Positions 1 through 10,929 of a stretch of DNA of 64,000 nucleotides are shown in pieces (within the stretch, counting starts at the first letter, position 1; each line of letters starts with the position of its first letter). Source of the DNA: Campylorhamphus procurvoides. Its lineage: Eukaryota > Chordata > Aves > Passeriformes > Dendrocolaptidae. The stretch covers positions 744,001 through 808,000 of the forward strand of contig WBMV01007712.1 in assembly GCA_013396655.1 (NCBI GenBank). The letters are read 5' to 3'. The position numbers and the translations under genes are program-made. The notes beneath the pieces were generated by a model, which had not been told where the DNA came from, searched no databases, and worked only from the letters and a program-made list of their open reading frames with translations.

Positions 1-3000
1 TTCCAATTTTGGAAACCTTATCCCATGGAAGAGCAGGATTTTTATCACCCACTGTGACCAGAACATCCCTGCAGGGGCAACAAGAGATCTGAAAACCAGC
101 TTCCTCCAGCCTCAAATAGCCCCAAGCCCTTTCCCAGACAGATTCCCTGTTCTCCAAGAAGGGCAAGGAGAGGAGAAGGTTTTCCTTTCAACCACACAGC
201 TCCCTTTTTCTGTTCTTTTTCCCAAGGAGGTCTTTGGGCTGCTGCTGCCATGGCTGCTCTTAAAACTCTTTTCTAGTGGCTTGGTAAAGTAAGTCAAATA
301 TTAAGAGAAGACTGTGACATTTTCCTTCTGCTATGTAGTAATGTGCACGCATCTGGCACTCAGCCTCTCAGATTTGGTCTCTGCCATAATGAATGAATAC
401 TCATTAGCATATCAAAGCCCTTAGACCATCTCATCACATCATGGTAAGACAGAAAGAATCTTGTCCATGTACTAGTTTGTGAACCACATTTCTTCACTCA
501 AGGTAAACAGCACCTTGTTCTGTTTTCCCACTGTGCTGAGACTTTTCAAAAGGCACTATGCCACTCCTTGCAATCAGCTGCAACTCCTGCTCTTCCAATT
601 TGTTATTGCTGAACTCCTAGCTTACACTACACACTCGGCTTTGATTTTTTTTTTTTTAAAGAAAATGTACTGATAGGCACTCAGGTCCTTGAAAAAACTT
701 GCCCACAATCTTGCTTCCAGCCCCATCTCAGAAACAAGCTCTTGAATAATAATAATAAAAAAGAGTAAAAACTGCAAAATTTGATATGCCCTCTCACAGT
801 GCTCACTTTAAGCCTGAAAGTTCTGCCTAAATAAATTTTCCACACTGCCTTTGCTATTTCTTGCTTAATTCTGATTACAATGCCAAATGATTGTACTTGT
901 TCCTGCATTTGTGGCTCTCAGCTTTTCTAGGGTAATACGTATTTTTCATATGATGTTCCGTAAAACTTCCTTCAAATATTTCACTGGTATTCAGATTCAC
1001 TGTATTTCCCCAAGCAATTCCTATAAAAACAGACAAGCCCCTCTGTCCAAGTTCAGTACAATTTCCACTTTAATTTAAAAACCCATCAGCCCAACAAATT
1101 TTGTCTGCTACAACCCAAAAAGGACAGTTAACTTTGCAATGTAAATACCATTGTTTTGGAAAATGAAATATTTTACTGCTTATTTTAAATGTGAAATTAT
1201 ATTTAGCAATTCCTATCTGACAATGACTATCTGAAATGTAGGATATAAATCAAACACAACACTAAAAATCATTAAGAAATCCATGTAATTCATCATACTT
1301 TGGTGTAAGTAACTGAATGATCTGGCTCTCCTGCATTAGTTGAAAGTTTATTAAATCAAGCATAGGACACATTTATCTCTAAGGTTACCACTTTATTTTA
1401 GAGTAACAGCTCTGAATGGAGCAACACATTGCAGTATCATGTCTCTTTGCTTGTCTCCTCAGAACACTCTTCTTACTTCTAATGGTGCTGAAAAACTCCT
1501 TAAGAATGGATTCTATGCATGATTTGATTTGTCAAATGTATGTGTCAGGAAAAGGCTGAGAGGTTGAACAAACCAGAGCACTTCATCAGACATGCTCTTC
1601 TCTTCATTAGGATTTTGGAAAAATCTGCCCATTTTATGAGAGCGGCTCTTCTGCAACATTATCAGAGATATTCTGTCCATGCATTATATGCCCTTTTCTT
1701 TTTTTCCCCAGCAATGTTAAAGCATTTACAGACACCACCAGAGCTGTAATTGCTGCCAGCTGGTCACTCAGCTGGATGTGTGGAGTTGGTCACCGTGTGC
1801 CCTGGCCAAGCCCCCCACACTCACCTCCAACAAGCTGGAGAACAGCAAGATGACCATATTGCTTAGTCATTTAATGATATTCTTACTATTCCCGAGGTAA
1901 CAATTTCACGCCTTTGCCCATCAATTTTGTTGCTTGATGGGCTAAATTCCCAGACTATGATGTCCCTTTCACAGAGAGCTGTGAAGGTTCTGCACTGTCT
2001 GGAGGATGGGAACACGTGCCTGTTACAGGTATTTGCTCCCCATTGTGGCCTCTGGACATCAGATGTACCTCAGCATCTAAATTCCCTCAGAAGCATGCCT
2101 GACATCTGTACTCAGCTCACTTATAACACAAAGCACATTACAGCATAAAACATCACTTTCCTTAGGGAAATATTTCCTGAGCACCTCCCTACCAGTTATA
2201 TTCCCTCTGCTGGTTTTATCAGTCAGAAGCTTTTTATGGGATATTTTAATTAAAAAGAATTGGATATATCTCATTTGTGTTCTCATGCAGTATAGGCATT
2301 ATTAAATCAATTTTGTTGTTTTCAAGTTCCACGTACGTAAAAATAGGATATCTGATTTCTAAACTAATTATACAGGAAAGAAATCTAGTCCCCTTTAATA
2401 GAAACTTTGGACTGCATACACTCCTGTGGTTTAATTTCCTTAATTCTATCCAACTACCTGATCAACCTAATCTAACAACACTGTAATTTCCAGACATTGG
2501 AAAACAAGCATTAATTTCACTTACCACTGCACATTTAGGTACTACGTTTGTAAGATGCATGTTGTTTTACCTCCCTGGCGAGTGAATCACTAACGTTTGT
2601 CATCCACCTACCTCCTTGATGCTCCTTCTCCACTTTCATGTATGAAATTCAACAGCCAAAGTTTAACTAAATCCTTTCTTTTCTTTTCAAAGCTCCAGGC
2701 ACCTTGGAAGTTGTGACTCCCCTCAGCCACATCCCATGAGCTCCCCATTCTCTGAAGCACTCTTGAATTCATTAAGAGAATAAAGGGAAGGAATCTTAAT
2801 GGCACTGAAAGGTGTTTTGCAGAAGATGCACCAGTAATCAATACCGGTGAGGTTCCTCTTTCCCAGAGGCAACCAGCTTGCCAGGAGGAGTTACTCGAAG
2901 TAAATCTAAACTGCCTGGACCACTGCACCTTGCCTGCGTGCTTCAGACTGTGCAAAAGAAAGTGATGTTCAGTATCTTTGGGTCAGTCTTTCTCTTGCTT

Positions 3001-6000
3001 CAGTTTCTTCAGTAGCGTCTAATACACCTGTGAGGAGGGATACTAGGTCATACCTTGGATCCTCTGCTTTTTATTACAGGAGCCAACACCGAACATTCCA
3101 AGTTTCCATGGAGAATCTTTGGCTTCAGATCAAATACAAGCTCCTCTGTCTTAAAAGGCATGATTTCTCAACTAAATGAACCTAACTGACTCCATACTCA
3201 AAGTGCCACAGCTGAGAGAACAGAGGCATCATCTTCATTTTCATACACAGGGAGATCTACAGATGCCAAAAACTGAGGAAGAGTAAGCAGCTGGTTATGA
3301 CAAATCATAGTAGACGTTGATCAAATCAAGTCATAAATAATTCTGTCCTCACTGCAAAAAGATTAAATAGATTAATTTAAAAAATAACCAGCCTTTCTTT
3401 GTAAGCAACAATCTAGGGAAAATATTCCAATTGGCATGCCGTTAGTCCTGATTTTGTAATATAAATGAAATTTAAATATGACCCACAGGTTTCATAGATT
3501 TTGCAAGTTGTGATAGCAGGAAAAAAAGAGAGGAAATCAAGTTGGTAAGGGCAAGCTCTCACAAGCAGTAAATAGATATGCTTATTCTGCAGCTTTCCAT
3601 AAATTAACAGGTCTAGTCTAGTGCCATATTTTAAGGACAGCTTAATCAAACAGCAATTTTTCATACCTAAAATGTCATCCTGGTGCTTAACAACAGATAA
3701 ACTACAAAAACAAATCTATGCTTTTCATGCTGTTTTGGAGCAATGTGTACTAATTCTACATCAATACTACAGATCACATACATTAATTAATAACTGCCAT
3801 TAGTTATGTATGTGGAATCTGATATATAACACTGTTAAGTTGTGCTGTAAGTGAAGGAATTATTTGAACAGGTTGGCCAAAGTAAAGGGACACTTTACAT
3901 CAAATTCTTTAGTCCAACTAGAAACAGAGCCTGCATCTGCAAACACTTTTGCAATATTTGAATTCAACCCATACATAAAAATTTCAGTAAAAGCAATTAA
4001 TCTGGGCCTCATACTCACTGTTGTATACACATTTATATAAAAATACCTGTATTTCTAGGACAGTGTGAGAAAAAATAAAACCATCAAAAGCATGCAACAT
4101 TTCCACACAGATAGCCTGCATTTCAGATAACACACTTTTTAAACATACCAGTCTTTCCAAGGGCATTCTTACAGGAGGCCATGTCCTCAGGACACATGCA
4201 GATTCATGTAAATATGAGTTGAGATGCTGGGGCAGAAAGAGCAGGGAATGGGGGCCTGAAACAGAGCTATGGGAAAAGGAGGAAACAGCGGGTGGGCTCC
4301 ACAGAACTTGGATAACGTATTTCCTGAGCACATGCATAGTCCTGCTGCTGAAGCAGAAGCCTTGTTTGTTTTCTTTTGCAGGTAACTAAATACAACCAAG
4401 TGTGGAGCACAGTAAGTACAAGAACAGAGTGGCTGTGTCACCCAGAAACAGCCAGCACACACTGTGACCATCAGCCTTTTCACATGCCCTCTGCACGCCG
4501 AGTCCACGCGGCATCCTCAGCGCCTGTGCCTTCTTCATGGGCATGCGGCTCAAATCAGGGAAAACATCTTACTGAGTTCAACTGGATCAGGCCCTTTTCT
4601 ACTGTTTGTTTAGGAAAAGCATCAGTATTGTCAGATGAGAGTTTATTAAGTGATAGGTGTAATTTATAAAATCACATATTACCAGGCCCAGCTAACAGAA
4701 GACTTTAAAATGTTGCTCCTCTTTAGAAAACAGGATATGCAAAACCTTGTTTGAATTCTGCTCTTACTTTTTTTGTTTTCTATGATCTTACTGTAGTGCA
4801 CATAGCAGCCTCCATAGACATAAACTGTACCTATACTATACATATGTACTCCATATGTACTGTAATTACCACAAAGCAAGCCATACTTTGTGGTGACACT
4901 GGGACCCAAACAAGACATCATTGCACATTGAAACTGTATTAAACTAATTGAAAAATAGTTAAACATTGCTAATAAGACAAGATATATACTAAACATTAAA
5001 AGACAAGAGACTTTTCAGTGTTCCATAAAATCACACCTTTCAGACAAATTAATTATTTTCATCATAAAAAAATCCTAACTGTGAAAGAAAATATTCCAAA
5101 AGGAAGTAATGAGTAAAAAAGCTCCAGGTGATTTTTGATAACATTAAAAACAGTTCCCATTTCCATAAAATATGCAGAACTTTACATCCCAAATAGCCTA
5201 TCTACCTTCAAAAAATTGCTTTCTTTTTAATCTTGCAAGAAATTAAACCTTAACTGGGTAGGAAAGTACTTGGAATATATCCAGAAATAAAAATACTACA
5301 GCTATTCTCTTGTAAGTGGCACAGCATCTGTCAAGAGTTTTCAGATACCTCTGGGAAGATATCTCAAATTAAGCCAACACTGTGCTTGATTTTCATGATC
5401 AGAGTTAATATGCTGCAAACCCAAACTGGTTGCCTTGTTTATTTCATAGTTTCAATTTCTATTGCTGCAATTCACCCTTGCAAATAAATGGATGTATGAG
5501 GGGCTCACCCTCTGAATAAATAATAAAATTTAACTTGTCAGGATCTTCCTTTGCCTTGAATGAAAAACATTTCATTTCTTTGTGATGCTGTGGAAGCTAA
5601 ATCCAGTTGCAAGAGACTTAATAAGCAGCCTTGGAATAAAAACTAATGGTGTGTTCAGCTACGTCACCACCTTGATGAACATCAGAATTACATCTGAGAC
5701 CAGATAGAAGAAAAGGAAGATGCACTATACAAAATACGTCTTCATTTGAGGAGTAAATTATTACTCAGTGGCATTATACATTGTTAATAAACTTTCTTTA
5801 TCTGAAACTATAATTTAATATTTATGTCTCTAATTTACATGTGACAAAGTAGCATAGTCTAAAATTAGAGTGTAAACAGCAAACTATTAACTACTATAAA
5901 CAATACCAAAACACAACTCAAACATATTTTAAGGAAACAATAGATACATTTTGGACTGGGGAATGATTTCAATTGCAGATATTCTTTTAAATACAGCTGT

Positions 6001-6740
6001 CAATTACATCCTGAAAAAAATTCTTCAATCTCAGAAAGATTTTCTGCTTAGGGAGTCCTGGGTATATACATAAAGACCAAGAGCACGCCACCAAAAAGTC
6101 TCTTATTGGTTACTAGTAGGTACAGTAATAATTGTAAATGCTGAAATTGTGTGGGGGAAATAATTTTCAATATCATTGTTATATGATGCACTAGACAATA
6201 TCCCCTTGAGCAGAAACTAGAGAAAATATCGTGCCCTTTATTATCTCTGTGGTTTCTTACGTGTAATAGACAGCAGAAGAATTGCACTTATTGTAACATT
6301 ACAGTAAAGTGTTAGATTGCAGTTCACCTTTTAGAATATTAGTGGCCGTAATACTTATGACAGGTTGTGCCTTATGCAAAGATGGATAAAGATGTGCATT
6401 TAAATTAAAAAACGAGCAACCACTTACAGAACCAACAGTGAGGCTTAACATAACAAACATGCACTAACCCTACACTTATGCAAAACTAAGTTCTTCCAGG
6501 AAACTGTAACCAACTGTTGACCTTCCACAAAGGTAAAGGTTTTGTCCCTTGGTAATGTGTTTGGACTTTGCAGTCGAATTCCAGTTTATTAGCTCATTGT
6601 CTGTAAATGTGCTGTTCCACTGTGATATCCTTTAGCTGCCCTTGAGCTTCTGCAGAATCTGCAATCTTACAGTCACTTTTATTTAAGGTTTTATTGAGCT
6701 GCAGAGTAAGTCCCCTTCAGTACTACACAAATATGCTTCC
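1..6740. other. DPP10 3' UTR and downstream flank
   Basis: This stretch follows the DPP10 stop codon on the minus strand. It must contain the 3' UTR, whose end I cannot place, and then intergenic DNA. Short open frames occur on both strands, but none resembles a known protein or has supporting splice sites. It contains an AAT-rich simple repeat near 744-760, a T run near 646-657 and a 9-bp inverted repeat at 4868-4894. No RNA gene or recognisable recent transposon was seen. Confidence 0.6.
6678..6695 (-). terminator. Two close AATAAA poly(A) signal candidates
   Basis: On the minus strand two AATAAA hexamers lie at 6695-6690 and 6683-6678, about 46 and 58 nt past the DPP10 stop codon. Using them would give an unusually short 3' UTR. 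Further AATAAA hexamers occur farther downstream at 6590-6585 and 6242-6237, so a longer 3' UTR is equally possible. The hexamers are seen; their use is inferred only. Confidence 0.3.
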
Positions 6741-6878
6741 TTATTCATCCTCTTCAGGTTCCTGTGGTAAAATTGGTGTCTCCTCCTTTAAACAAGCACT
6801 AAAAAACCCAAGGATTGTGCTGTAAAGGTGATATTTGCTTTTCTCAGAAGCAATGTTATGACCTTCATCCGGGTAGAT
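6741..6878 (-). CDS. DPP10: DPP10 exon 26 (last coding exon, stop)
   Basis: This exon encodes 45 residues and the TAA stop, starting in phase 0 after the acceptor ctctgctag. It carries the catalytic-type histidine in YPDEGH (about residue 759). In active relatives this residue completes the Ser-Asp-His triad, and it is retained here although the serine is lost. The cysteine in FFSACLKEE (about 781) is expected to pair with the cysteine of exon 22, as in DPP4. The acidic ending LPQEPEEDE is the DPP10 signature. Against my recollection of human DPP10, this exon has one extra residue just after the histidine (HNIASEKS instead of HNVSEKS). Confidence 0.95.
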   Translation of the reverse strand: MYPDEGHNIASEKSKYHLYSTILGFFSACLKEETPILPQEPEEDE

Positions 6879-7149
6879 CTAGCAGAGAAGAAAGGAAAAA
6901 AGTAAATAGTTTTTAAAGGCTTTTCAAATATTTAGGGCTCTAATTTTCTTTCTCTGATCTTCAAAATGTTTCAGATGACAACAGGATGATAACATTAGTT
7001 TTATGGCATCAAGCAAAGCCAATAAAACCCAAAGTAAAACTCATTCTCTTGGAATTTGAACTTACATAAAACAACCCCTGCAGTGGGATCTGCAGAAGTG
7101 AAAAAAAATTTATATTCTCAGCCATTGTGCTTACAACAGTTTACTTAGC

Positions 7150-7250
7150 TGGCATTTTCAATAGTGCCTAGGCATCCAAATCCCATTAACATCAATGAGG
7201 ATTAATTACCTCATGGTTTTAGAGACCTCTCAATATCTCAGCATCTAAGT
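7150..7250. repeat. Possible ancient amniote interspersed repeat
   Basis: The stretch with attttcaatagtgcctagg, followed by cccattaacatcaatgagg, resembles a decayed copy of a common sauropsid repeat type. That type carries the motif AGTGCCTAAGTCCCATTGA-(A/C)-TCAATGGG. I cannot name the family from memory. The resemblance is partial, so this is a tentative call. Confidence 0.3.
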
Positions 7251-8094
7251 GTTCAGCAGAAAACGTTTTTATTTGTATTTTTAACTATCTTGCTATCTTG
7301 TCTAATGCTCATCTTCTGTCTCTCCTAGGGTAGATGTGGGCATTTTTATCTCTTACAGAAAATTCCAGTGGGAATCTCTCGCAAGTGAGGTTGAGCAAAC
7401 ATTTACAGGCTGAATGAAGAAATCCAGGCCAGGAGATAAGGGACCTGAGGGCAGCCTGAGGCAAAAGATTTTAGCTGCTCCCTAAAACTCAGGTTATCAC
7501 AAGGTTGCATGAGAAGGGCTCAACAGGGCTCTTCTGAGACAACTCTGTCATTCCTGCTTCTTCCTCACTGCACAGGCCTTCACACCACCTCAGCTGAAAT
7601 CACAAGGACAGCGGGAACAGATTCTACATATCTTTTCCTTTCCTAAATGCCAATAACCCCCTTGGTGCCACCTCCTGCTCAGTGAAAACTACAGGATCAC
7701 CCACAGTTCAGCAAGGTCAAGGTTTGCAACACGTAATATCAGAGAAATTTTGACGAGTGACCCAAAACCGCATCATCTAAAATATCCAGGAAGGTTTAAT
7801 GCAATCAGAACGCTTGGCCAGCAACATCCATGTGCTCCAGGTGGATCCCATCCAAGTCCCTGCAATGGCAGCAGCCCTGTCCTGCTCTTCCCATCCTGCT
7901 CTCACAACACCCTCCTCTTCTGCAAGGCACTGCAGAGAGCGAACAGTGCTCTCACCTTTTAGCTGCCTTCTAATAAATTTCCATGTTGAAAATAAGGGGA
8001 AATTACTCTCATGTGATACAATACTTTTTAGGTAGAAAGGGACTAAAGTAGTGATGTTACAAATAGTGCATATGGATTCCAAAGCACTTTGTAT

Positions 8095-8134
8095 AAGATA
8101 AACAGGTGTTTATTTGTTGCAAGATAAACAGGTG
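8095..8134 (+). repeat. 14-bp direct repeat, 26-bp period
   Basis: AAGATAAACAGGTG occurs at 8095-8108 and again, exactly, at 8121-8134. The spacer is a 12-bp T-rich sequence. It is most simply a small local duplication inside intron 25. Confidence 0.8.
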
Positions 8135-8364
8135 GAAAAATGGAAAGTTGAAAGAGGGGAGAGAGAGCCCAGGAGAACGACAAGATGATGTGATTCTTGA
8201 CATCCATACTAACAGTGAGGAAAAGGGGATTAAACAGAGTTCTAACTGCAAATGGAGGTAATACTGCTGCATTGTGATAGGGAGGGAGGGTCCTTCTCAG
8301 TGAAGAAATAGCAATAGGAGGTTAAATGTTCAACTATGTTTCTAGAAGTCAGAGGTGCACATAC

Positions 8365-8438
8365 CTGCATAGTGTAATTAGCTCCAGCTTTTATTAGATG
8401 TTTAATTAGTTCTGCTGAATGCTGGAAATGGACTTTAG
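8365..8438 (-). CDS. DPP10: DPP10 exon 25
   Basis: This 74-nt exon lies between acceptor gttgtcttgcag and donor GTATGT. Two bases complete the Ala codon begun in exon 24, and then come 24 residues starting KVHFQHSAELIKHL. It belongs to the last helices of the alpha/beta-hydrolase domain. The sequon NYT (Asn about 748) matches a known N-glycosylation position of human DPP10. HFQHSAEL is the counterpart of HFQQSAQI in DPP4, just after the catalytic Asp. Confidence 0.96.
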
Positions 8439-9938
8439 CTGCAAGACAACATTTGGTATTATTAGAAAAAGCTACACTAATATGAAATACTTATCTGTTA
8501 AACAGCTCTGGCAGAGAACATTTCCAGCCTCTGTAATTACTGGATCTGAAGCTGACTGTCTTTAAGGTCCAGCCCTACGAGTAACAGCAATACAGGGTGT
8601 TACAGCTGAGGGTTTGGAGGAGGAGCTGGAAGCCCCAGGGGAAGCCATGCTTTCTAGACACTCTGTGAGTACTCCTGCCTTTACCTTTCATTTACACACA
8701 CTTTGATAGAGGTGTGTAAAACCATTCAGTTTGAACATCATGGTGTTTTATAATTGTGTTGAAGGAAAAGCATATTGGATTTTCTACCGCCTGCAGAGGG
8801 TTATGTACAGCCCCGTACTTCTTTAGGAAATGGGAGTTTCTCCAACCTATCAGTAACCTAAGCTTTGTGTGGTAAAACCAGGCAACTTTACTATCATGAT
8901 GTAACCCTGCAGAGCTTAGGCTGCAGTGGGCTGTTCAGAGGGGCAGAAATTGCTGCTGCCCCTTCCAATCAGCAAAGCCTGAGACCCTTGGGTCTGCTCA
9001 GCCCCCAGTGTATCTTCTCTGTCCCTCTCCCATGTGCTTTGGGAAGACGTTGGACAGTGTTTGCACCCCTCTGACTGCACTTTGGATCCATAAAATGGGT
9101 TTGGCAAATCACACTGGGGTGAAAGGCTGGCAGGTGCCATTCTCACTGTGCCAGCTGTGCATGGGCACTCTCACCTCAGCCCTCATCAGTGTGAGATACT
9201 TCTGACTCCAGACTGAGTAAGAAACCTTGTACTATGCCACATTTACCAGGAAAATGCTGGGGAAAGAGGTAGGCATGTGAATCTGTACAGAGGAGCTGGT
9301 TGCAGCACTGTAATTTTTACCTGCATCAAACCTTGCTCTTTTGACTTATATCAGTCAAGAAAGTTCAGAAAAACACTCTTCAGTTAAATTTACATCTGTA
9401 ATTACAAACTAATTGACACGCCTTGTGATTCCAATGAAAGTGCTAGGACTTACCCTGTTTTTACTCATTCTGTGTCTTAAGCTACTGCTAAAAGTACTGG
9501 TGCTATTAAAAGGTTATGTATAGCTTCAGCTTCAGATGCTTTCACACTACCTTGTAATTAATTAGCTGAGAAGATTAACTTTCCATTTGGTGATGTACTT
9601 CACCAACTGTACTGATAATTCTGCAGATTTTCTATGAATTTAAAACAACGTTAAAAATGTATGCTGTTCTATTAATAATTCATACAATACCTTTCACTAG
9701 CAAGACAGTGGTCCACAAGATTTAAACAAATTAGAACACACAGAACCTAAAAGGTGTAAATTTTCAGCAAAGAAAAGCATCATCATTTTAGAGCTAGAAG
9801 CTGAAACAAAAGAAAAAAATCCTATCAGAGCACTAATGAAAGTGCAAATGTACTTGCTGGGTGTGTGTCTAATCAGTCCTTGAATGCCCCTCTATCAGAA
9901 GCTCTGACTCCAGACTGATTGCATCTGTAAATACTTAC
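8439..9938 (-). other. Intron 24
   Basis: This intron has donor GTAAGT and acceptor tcttgcag. The short open frames near 8865-9205 on both strands lack codon structure or any known similarity. No repeat family or RNA gene was recognised. Confidence 0.85.
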
Positions 9939-10011
9939 CATCAGCTGTCCCATGAACTATTAGCAAATTTGCTTCTTTTAGACCATGAAGATTGTGTAGT
10001 ACGCTGGATAC
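9939..10011 (-). CDS. DPP10: DPP10 exon 24 (catalytic-type Asp)
   Basis: This 73-nt exon starts in phase 0 with VSSVLHNLHGLKEAN and ends in LLIVHGTAD plus one base. HGTAD holds the aspartate of the former catalytic triad (about residue 727). It is retained and sits 32 residues before the histidine of exon 26, the same spacing as in DPP4. The donor is the consensus GTAAGT. Only an 85-bp intron separates it from exon 23. Confidence 0.96.
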
Positions 10012-10096
10012 CTGGCAAACAAACACACACAAGAATAACCAAATTGCATTTTAGGAGTAAAACAGTCATTTAAATTCATTTTTTATTTGAACTTAC

Positions 10097-10155
10097 CTGA
10101 TAGGTCATTTCCTCTTTTGATGGAATCCCAAGGTATCTTTCTGAAAAAGCTGATG
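10097..10155 (-). CDS. DPP10: DPP10 exon 23
   Basis: This 59-nt exon encodes SAFSERYLGIPSKEEMTYQ, after two bases that complete an Ala codon. It corresponds to the VYTERYMGLP segment of DPP4 in the hydrolase domain. The acceptor is ccttttacag and the donor GTAAGT. Confidence 0.96.
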
Positions 10156-10829
10156 CTGTAAAAGGAAAAACAAAACCTTGTGAATTCAAAGCTACTTCTC
10201 TTTAAAAACTGACCTAGAGTCAGGAGAAGCTACTTAAACCGGGAAGTCAACAGAGAAGTTAATTTAGAGCCAGAATGTACCATTTTAATGTACCACTGAA
10301 ATATATTTTTAAATGGTTAAAAAAAGAAACCAACCCAAACCCAAACTAAAACACAAAGAAAAGTCTAACAGACCACTAATGTAATTTGCTTTAATTTCCC
10401 ATGTATCACAGTCCAGATCCTGTGCCCTAAACTTCACATAGAGAACCCAACATCTTGTGATTGAATGACATGGTTGATATTGTAAGGAATTCACTGCTAA
10501 CCTTGTAAGATTCACTCCTAATATAAGTCTTGATTCATTATGATATACCTAAAGGGCCCTTAGGAAATGAGGTACCTGACTGAATTTCAGTGGAGAATGG
10601 GAAACAATTCCTTTTCAAAAATTGGTGTTGTTAATAACACTGTTGTGTGTTTTGGTGAACTGTGCCAGTGTTAGCTTCACTTTCATTTAAAGAAGAGAAT
10701 GAGACAGTGAGGTGAAATCTCCTTGATGTTGTTACATTATCTGCCTTTAGCTAAAACAAAACAGTAGCTCCATGAGTAAGAGATACTTTGAATAGATTAT
10801 TACACAGGTGTAGGGCAGGGAATACTCAC
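10156..10829 (-). other. Intron 22
   Basis: This 674-bp intron has donor GTGAGT and acceptor ttttacag. It is AT-rich single-copy-looking sequence. I see no feature in it. Confidence 0.85.
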
Positions 10830-10929
10830 CATATAACTTCATATCTGTGATTGGTGCCACCACAGCTCCACACTTGAAGAGCCGTTCACTGGACTTCAGG
10901 ATCATTGATGCAATGTAGCCACCGTATCC
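10830..10929 (-). CDS. DPP10: DPP10 exon 22 (mutated nucleophile site)
   Basis: This 100-nt exon starts in phase 0 with GYGGYIASMILKSS. Together with the GK that ends exon 21 it forms GKGYGGY, the nucleophile elbow that is GWSYGGY in active DPP4. The serine position (about residue 651) is therefore Gly, encoded by GGA, the first codon of this exon. This is the known DPP10 substitution and removes peptidase activity. The cysteine in LFKCGAVVAPITD (about 670) is the expected partner of the exon 26 cysteine. Confidence 0.97.

Larger units (their letters stand above)
6879..8364 (-). other. Intron 25
   Basis: This intron separates exons 25 and 26, with donor GTATGT and acceptor ctgctag. It holds a possible old amniote repeat at 7150-7250 and a 14-bp direct repeat at 8095-8134. 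The short open frames at 7750-8080 look like chance. No gene was recognised. Confidence 0.85.

Noticed and set aside
2608..2955. 115-codon open frame on the minus strand
   Set aside because: It has no known domain, no splice-supported extension and no start context. Frames of this length are expected by chance in 64 kb.
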